A stretch of DNA of 64,000 nucleotides from Corynebacterium sp. HMSC074A01 (GTDB taxonomy: Bacteria; Actinomycetota; Actinomycetes; Mycobacteriales; Mycobacteriaceae), in NCBI RefSeq assembly GCF_001831515.1, contig NZ_KV825598.1:83703-147702 (forward strand), read 5' to 3'. Made by a program: the position numbers and the translations under genes. The notes beneath the pieces are model-generated. The model was not told the DNA's origin. It made no database searches and saw nothing but the letters and a program-made list of their open reading frames with translations. Shown here one piece after another: positions 59,726 to 64,000 of this stretch (position 1 is the first letter of the stretch; each line of letters begins with the position of its first letter).

Positions 59726-60246
59726 AGGGCGGCTGTGAGGGCGGCGAGTGTGGCGTCGAGAAGCAATTGGCGACGCGCGGCGGGGCAGCCCTCGTCGACC
59801 CAGTCCAGCGCGATGGCGTCGAGAAAGCCGAGTGAGCCGGAGACCGCGACGCGGGCGCGCTCGTCGCTGCGGCCGAGGAGCTCGCACAGCGTGTGGACGG
59901 TGGCGTCGCGGTGCTCGATGCGCAGGTGGATCGCCTCGAGCGGTTCCTCCCCGCTGCGGCGGCCGGCCGCCCAGACGAAGGGGCGCGCGGCGATGTGGTC
60001 GAGGTAGGCGCGCACAAGCTCGGCGGGCTCGCGGAAGCGGGTGAAGTCGAACGCTGTTTCCTGCAGAAACGCCGCGTACAGGCCCGCTTTGGAGCCGAAG
60101 TAGTGGAAGATGAGGCCTTCCGACACCCCGCAGCGCTGGGCGATAAGCTGGGCAGAGACATCGCCATAAGGCAGGGAAGCGAAGGTCGTGGTGGCGGCGT
60201 CGAGGATTTCGGCGCGGCGTTCCTCGACACTCAAGCGGCGCGTCAT
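59722..60246 (-). CDS. TetR-family regulator
   Basis: 174 aa from ATG 60246. HTH region RRAEILDAATTTFASLPYGD then LIAQRCGVSEGLIFHYFGSK. The C-terminal part (EPAELVRAYLDHIAARPFVW) is helical. Divergent from the GH13 gene with only 39 bp between starts, so it may regulate that gene and itself. No Shine-Dalgarno; TAGGCT lies 7 nt before the ATG on the minus strand. Confidence 0.88.
   Translation of the reverse strand: MTRRLSVEERRAEILDAATTTFASLPYGDVSAQLIAQRCGVSEGLIFHYFGSKAGLYAAFLQETAFDFTRFREPAELVRAYLDHIAARPFVWAAGRRSGEEPLEAIHLRIEHRDATVHTLCELLGRSDERARVAVSGSLGFLDAIALDWVDEGCPAARRQLLLDATLAALTAAL
59752..59764 (-). repeat. Copy of 13-mer GCTTNTCGACGCC
   Basis: Exact copy with N=C in the TetR gene, read as Leu-Leu-Asp-Ala. 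Confidence 0.8.
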
Positions 60247-60285
60247 GCCCTTGAGCCTACATCCGCGTGGAAGGAGCCCACCTAC

Positions 60286-61467
60286 ATGAAACCGCAACTC
60301 GCCGACGTGATCTGGTGGCACGTCTACCCGCTCGGCGCCACCGGCGCCCCCATCCGCGACCGCGCAGGCGACGATTCCGGGCACCGCCTCGGCCAGCTGG
60401 AGGCCTGGCTGGACTACCTCATCGAGCTCGGCTGCAACGGGCTGTTGCTCGGCCCCATCTTCGAGTCGGTCACCCACGGCTACGACACGCTCGATCATTA
60501 CCGCATCGACGCCCGGCTTGGCGACGACGCCGATTTCGACCGCCTGATCACCGCCTGCCATTCCCGCGGCATCCAGGTCATGCTCGACGGCGTGTTCAAC
60601 CACGTCGCCCGCACCCACCCCTGGGTCGCCGAGGGACTGGCCGGCGACACCGACTGGGAGGGCCACGCCGACCTGGCCACCCTGCACCACGAGGACCCGC
60701 GCATTGTCGACGCGGTGGTGGACATCATGTGCCACTGGCTGCGCCGCGGCATCCAGGGCTGGCGCCTGGACGTGGCCTACTCGGTGCCGCCCGAGTTCTG
60801 GCGCACCGTGCTTAAGCGCGTGCGCGAGGAGTTCCCCGACGTGCTCATCCTCGGCGAGGTCATCCACGGCGACTACGCCGCCATCACCGAGGCGGGCACC
60901 CTGGATGCGGTCACGCAGTACGAGCTGTGGAAGGGGTTGTGGTCGTCGATTGCGGACACGAACTTCTGGGAGCTCGACCACGCGATCGGCCGCCACGCCG
61001 AGACCGCTGCGCGCACCCTGCCGAACATCTTCATCGGCAACCACGACGTCGACCGCATCGCCTCCAAGGTGGGCCAGGACGGCGAGATCATCGCGCTCGC
61101 GCTGCTGATGAGCCTGCCCGGCATGCCGAGCATCTACTACGGCGACGAGCAGGGCTTCGAAGCGCTGCGCGGCGAGGGCTTCGCCGCCGACGACCCCGTA
61201 CGCCCCCCACTGCCCGCCACCCCTGCGGAACTCTCTGAGCTGGGTGCCTGGGTGCTCGCCGAGCACAAGAAGCTCATCGGGGTGCGCCGCCGCAACCAGT
61301 GGCTCACGCACGCCGAGGTGGAGGTCCTGGACAAGCAAAACGCCACGATCTCCCTTCGGAGTCGTGGCGAGGGCGGCGAGGAAATCCAAACCGACGCGTG
61401 GTTAGAACCCACCTACGGGGTGCGCATCCGCGCCGGGGAAGAAGTCTTCTACGAGTGGCAGGCCTAG
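60286..61467 (+). CDS. GH13 alpha-amylase-family glycosidase
   Basis: 393 aa from ATG 60286, GGAAGGAG upstream; no signal peptide, so cytoplasmic. (beta/alpha)8 motifs: LGCNGLLLGPIFESVTHGYD, GIQVMLDGVFNHVARTHP (region I), GWRLDVAYSVP (region II, nucleophile Asp), VLILGEVIHGD (region III, acid Glu) and NIFIGNHDVDR (region IV). Shorter than typical amylases, with a small C-terminal beta domain. Probably acts on short alpha-glucans or maltose-type sugars; exact specificity cannot be read. Stop shares CTAG with the convergent gene. Confidence 0.9.
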   Translation: MKPQLADVIWWHVYPLGATGAPIRDRAGDDSGHRLGQLEAWLDYLIELGCNGLLLGPIFESVTHGYDTLDHYRIDARLGDDADFDRLITACHSRGIQVMLDGVFNHVARTHPWVAEGLAGDTDWEGHADLATLHHEDPRIVDAVVDIMCHWLRRGIQGWRLDVAYSVPPEFWRTVLKRVREEFPDVLILGEVIHGDYAAITEAGTLDAVTQYELWKGLWSSIADTNFWELDHAIGRHAETAARTLPNIFIGNHDVDRIASKVGQDGEIIALALLMSLPGMPSIYYGDEQGFEALRGEGFAADDPVRPPLPATPAELSELGAWVLAEHKKLIGVRRRNQWLTHAEVEVLDKQNATISLRSRGEGGEEIQTDAWLEPTYGVRIRAGEEVFYEWQA

Positions 61468-62003
61468 AACGGCAGCGAGGAGCCCGGTGCGTACTGGGCG
61501 AGCAGCTGCTGCGCGATGACCGCCAGGTCCGGTAGGCGCACCGTGGCCACGTTGGACACCGGGGCGTCGAAGGTCGGCACGCCCTGCGGCGCGAGCACGA
61601 TCACCGGCTTCCCGGATTGAGCAGGTGCCGACTGTGCAGGTTTCGCGGGCGCGGGCTGAGCCTGCTGGGCCGGAGCAGGTTTCGCCGGGGCCTGCTGCGC
61701 CGGAGCCTGCTGGCCCCCGCCGTTGGTGCCCTTGAGTCCGCAGCGGTTGGCCGCGCTTTCGACGCGTGCGAGTGCGTCGAGAATCTGCGGGCCGCGGCTG
61801 TCGAAGCGCGCGATGGTGCGCGCCTGGCGCACCTTGGCGTTGTAGTCGGCGTCGTTGGTCCAGTACTTTTCTGCCTGCTCGCAGGAGATTTCGCCGGCGG
61901 GGAGTTTCGCCAGGGCGTCGTCAATCGCGTCGGCGTGGGCGGGCTGGGCGGCAAAGAGGGTGCCCGCGGCGGCCGCGGACAGGGCAATAGCGCGAATCTT
62001 CAT
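61464..62003 (-). CDS. Secreted protein with Pro/Ala/Gln-rich repeat
   Basis: 179 aa. Signal peptide IRAIALSAAAAGTLFAAQPA with cleavage near HADA. The N-terminal domain (about 25-88) has two cysteines (ISCEQAEKYW, ANRCGLKG) that may pair, then a low-complexity stretch of APAQQ/KPAPAQ units (about 95-132) and a C-terminal hydrophobic segment (VRLPDLAVIAQQLLAQY). No family recognised. ATG follows CATACT by 7 nt without Shine-Dalgarno. Confidence 0.75.
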   Translation of the reverse strand: MKIRAIALSAAAAGTLFAAQPAHADAIDDALAKLPAGEISCEQAEKYWTNDADYNAKVRQARTIARFDSRGPQILDALARVESAANRCGLKGTNGGGQQAPAQQAPAKPAPAQQAQPAPAKPAQSAPAQSGKPVIVLAPQGVPTFDAPVSNVATVRLPDLAVIAQQLLAQYAPGSSLPF

Positions 62004-62065
62004 GCGGCCCAGTATGGCACGGATGTGACAGATGTGAAAGGGGTGCGAAAGGGGTGCGAAAGGTT

Positions 62066-63400
62066 TTACGCCTTCACCATCCGCCGCACCAGGCTCCGAT
62101 AGGCCTTGACGGTCAGCTCCATGTCCTCTACTTCCACGTACTCGTCGTGGCTGTGCAAAAGGTCAAGCACCTGGCCGAGTGTGCGCTCGCGCTGGTGCAG
62201 GGCGAAGCCGTAGCCGACCCCGCCCTTGCGGCGCGCAAAGCGCAGATCGGAGCCGCCGGCGGCCAGTGTCGGCACCACGGCGGCGTCGGGGAAGAACTCG
62301 GCAAAGGTGTCCACGATCGCCTCGTACAACGGGCCTTCGGTCGGCGAGACCGTGGCGTCCTCGGTGATCAGGTGAGTGATCTCCACCTCGTCGGCCATGT
62401 CGCCCAGCGCCTCGCGCAGCAGCTCGTCGATCTCCTCCTGGGTCTGGCCGGGCAGCTGGCGGATGTCTAAATCCAGCGAGGCCTCAGAGGGCAGCACGTT
62501 GATCGCCCCGCCCGCGCGCAGCACCGTCGGCGCGACGGTGAGGTGGCTCATCGCGTGCGAGTAGCGCTCAAGCTGGCCGAAGGCCTCGTAGCCCTCGCCG
62601 GCAAGCAGGGCCGCCTCGGTCGCCTCGTCGAACTTCCACGCCCGCACGTAGCCGGGCCACGGCTCGTCCGTGGTCACCGGGGGTGTAAGCGCCGCGACGC
62701 GCTCCGCCACCTTCCCGATCTTCGCAATGGTCAGCTCCCGCCCGTGCGGGGTAGAGCCGTGGCCGGCGTCCCCGTGCACCGTCAGCCGGCGCTGCGCGGC
62801 ACCCTTCTCGCCCACGACGACGACCAGCGCGTCCGAGCCGTCCTGTACGGGCAGGTGCGAGCCGCCCTCCTCGGACAGGCAGTTCTTCCAGGAAAAGGCG
62901 TCCGGGTGGTGCTCGGCCAGCCAGCCGACCCCGAGCCCGCCGCGGGCTTCCTCGTCGGCGCAGCCGACAAAGGTCAGGGTGCCGGCGGGCTGGGTGCCGC
63001 TTAAGGCGACGTCGCGCACCACGGCGGCCATGGCGGCGGTGATGTAGAGCATGTCGGTGGCGCCGCGGCCGTACACGCGGCCGTCGATAAGCTGGGCCCC
63101 GAAGGGCTCCTTCGTCCACTTCGCCGCATCGACCGGTACCACGTCGGTGTGGCCGAGCAGAGTCAGCGGCTCGGCGTCCGGGTCCGAGCCCTCCAGCGTG
63201 AAGGCGATGGAGGTGCGACCCGGGTGCGACTCGAAGCGCTCGACGCGCACGTTGGGGCAATCCGCGAAGAAGCGTTCGAGCGCATCCGCGGCCTTGTGCT
63301 CCTGCCCAGAATCGGGGGTGAGATCGTTGACGCACGCGAGCTGAATTAACTCTTGCAGCAGCGCAACTGTGGTATCTGCGAGAGAAGAAGCAGTAGACAC
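62066..63400 (-). CDS. M20-family metallopeptidase
   Basis: 444 aa, GTG start. Zinc-peptidase signatures: LTLLGHTDVVPVDAAKW (metal His and Asp), YGRGATDMLYITAAMAAVVR (bridging Asp), GCADEEARGG (catalytic Glu pair), HGDAGHGSTPHG in the dimerisation domain, and the final His in YGFALHQRE. Members hydrolyse dipeptides or N-acyl amino acids in the cytoplasm (succinyl-diaminopimelate desuccinylase, carboxypeptidase and related); substrate not determinable. Divergent from a TetR gene. Confidence 0.92.
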   Translation of the reverse strand: MSTASSLADTTVALLQELIQLACVNDLTPDSGQEHKAADALERFFADCPNVRVERFESHPGRTSIAFTLEGSDPDAEPLTLLGHTDVVPVDAAKWTKEPFGAQLIDGRVYGRGATDMLYITAAMAAVVRDVALSGTQPAGTLTFVGCADEEARGGLGVGWLAEHHPDAFSWKNCLSEEGGSHLPVQDGSDALVVVVGEKGAAQRRLTVHGDAGHGSTPHGRELTIAKIGKVAERVAALTPPVTTDEPWPGYVRAWKFDEATEAALLAGEGYEAFGQLERYSHAMSHLTVAPTVLRAGGAINVLPSEASLDLDIRQLPGQTQEEIDELLREALGDMADEVEITHLITEDATVSPTEGPLYEAIVDTFAEFFPDAAVVPTLAAGGSDLRFARRKGGVGYGFALHQRERTLGQVLDLLHSHDEYVEVEDMELTVKAYRSLVRRMVKA

Positions 63401-63415
63401 TGCAACCCACTTTCT

Positions 63416-63440
63416 TAAATTTGACTAATAGGGTAATTTA
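63416..63440. promoter_or_regulatory. Inverted repeat in the M20/TetR divergent promoter
   Basis: TAAATT-N13-AATTTA has perfect 6-bp arms and lies between the divergent starts; TTGACT at 63421 sits inside. Candidate operator for the TetR protein. Confidence 0.45.
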
Positions 63441-63522
63441 CGGGTGTTGAAATGATGGAAGCGATCACCGTTTCCAAGAATAACGTGCATCCGGTAGATG
63501 GAGCGGAGGTAGAGGAGCGACA

Positions 63523-64000
63523 ATGGCCCGTCGAGAGGGCAGTATGGACCCCCGCGCAGTACGGACCCGCGGGGCATTCCTGAATGCCACAAGGGAACTC
63601 CAGCTGGAAAATAAGACCGAGGACATTACGGTCTCCGCAATCGTGAAGCGCGCCGGCATGAGCCGCCAGGTCTTCTACGAGCACTACGACGGCCGTGACG
63701 CCGTGGTCGGCGCGCTCATCGAGCACACCTTCCGCCCCGTCATCGACGCATATATCAAGGAATACATCGAAAGCGACAGCCCGCGCGCCGCCATCGACGT
63801 GCTCGTCGGCGGCATGTACGAGGAGCGCGACCTTTTGCTCAACGTGGTCGGCGGCCCGGCTTTGCCCGCTGTGCTGGGGGTCTTTACCACCCCGGAGCAG
63901 CCGATGCTGCGCAACGCGGTCGACTCCTTGCAAGAGCGCCTGGGCAAGATCGACCAGCAGTACCAGGAGGACCTCGGCGATCTGTTGCGTGCTGGTGCCT
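63523..64000 (+). CDS. TetR-family regulator, 3' end cut by window
   Basis: At least 159 codons, open to the right edge. ATG 63523 with AGAGGAG 5 nt upstream. The HTH part reads TRGAFLNATRELQLENKTED, ITVSAIVKRAGMSRQVFYEH; then YDGRDAVVGALIEHTF and a helical ligand domain. Divergent from the M20 peptidase gene across about 120 bp with a palindrome, so it may control that gene. Confidence 0.88.
   Translation, partial: MARREGSMDPRAVRTRGAFLNATRELQLENKTEDITVSAIVKRAGMSRQVFYEHYDGRDAVVGALIEHTFRPVIDAYIKEYIESDSPRAAIDVLVGGMYEERDLLLNVVGGPALPAVLGVFTTPEQPMLRNAVDSLQERLGKIDQQYQEDLGDLLRAGA

Overview
The window reads as chromosomal DNA from a high-GC Corynebacterium. The evidence is the haem-uptake cluster hmuO / htaA-hmuTUV-htaB with DtxR-type iron boxes, the actinobacterial cell-wall and division cluster fhaA-fhaB-pstP-rodA-pbpA-pknA-pknB-crgA next to ppiA (an origin-proximal arrangement), the ndnR-nadA-nadC-nadS cluster, and many start codons sitting 6-8 nt after a -10-like hexamer with no Shine-Dalgarno (leaderless style). 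No prophage, insertion sequence, CRISPR array or rRNA operon is recognisable.

Layout. 1-6.7 kb: two tandem paralogous giant surface proteins made of repeated beta-type units, the first cut by the window edge. 6.7-14 kb: secreted cutinase-like hydrolase, DoxX-like protein, a YhgE/Pip membrane protein with a degenerate ABC ATPase, a TetR regulator, a DUF222/HNH protein and a membrane protein. 14.3-18.9 kb: metF-metE, cyclophilin ppiA and a rhomboid protease. 18.9-19.4 kb: a non-coding stretch holding ten DnaA-box-like sites. 19.4-30.7 kb: a secreted acidic protein, then crgA and the Ser/Thr kinase and peptidoglycan operon, all on the minus strand. 30.9 kb: tRNA-Leu(CAG). 31.2-38.5 kb: iron-regulated haem uptake and degradation. 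38.6-43.6 kb: FAD monooxygenase and a large SdrD-B-type surface protein. 43.7-48.7 kb: NAD biosynthesis with its Nudix-type repressor and an S66 peptidase. 48.7-50.7 kb: MFS exporter with TetR regulator. 50.7-57.2 kb: a nitrite/NO module with two related polytopic membrane proteins, a copper nitrite reductase, a cysteine-containing HTH regulator and flavohaemoglobin, interrupted by a second DUF222/HNH gene. 57.2-64 kb: a small HTH/membrane gene pair, a glutaminase-STAS-SRPBCC fusion, TetR, a GH13 glycosidase, a secreted protein, an M20 peptidase and a TetR gene cut by the right edge.

How the parts work together. Haem is likely bound at the surface by HtaA/HtaB, passed to lipoprotein HmuT, imported by HmuUV and opened by HmuO to release iron; DtxR-type boxes lie in front of hmuO, the htaA divergon and htaB. 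The PknA/PknB-PstP-FHA set couples cell-wall sensing by the PASTA domains to RodA/PbpA synthesis. NirK would make NO from nitrite, and Hmp would oxidise NO to nitrate.

The two signals least explained by ordinary gene content are a 13-base motif, GCTTNTCGACGCC, present in at least 13 exact copies on both strands in coding and non-coding DNA, and the DnaA-box cluster between the rhomboid gene and the crgA/pknB block. Other unusual points are the triple-domain glutaminase, the split NirK module, a shared C-terminal anchoring segment in the giant surface proteins, and an ABC ATPase lacking its catalytic motifs. All functional calls rest on reading motifs by eye; no database search was run.
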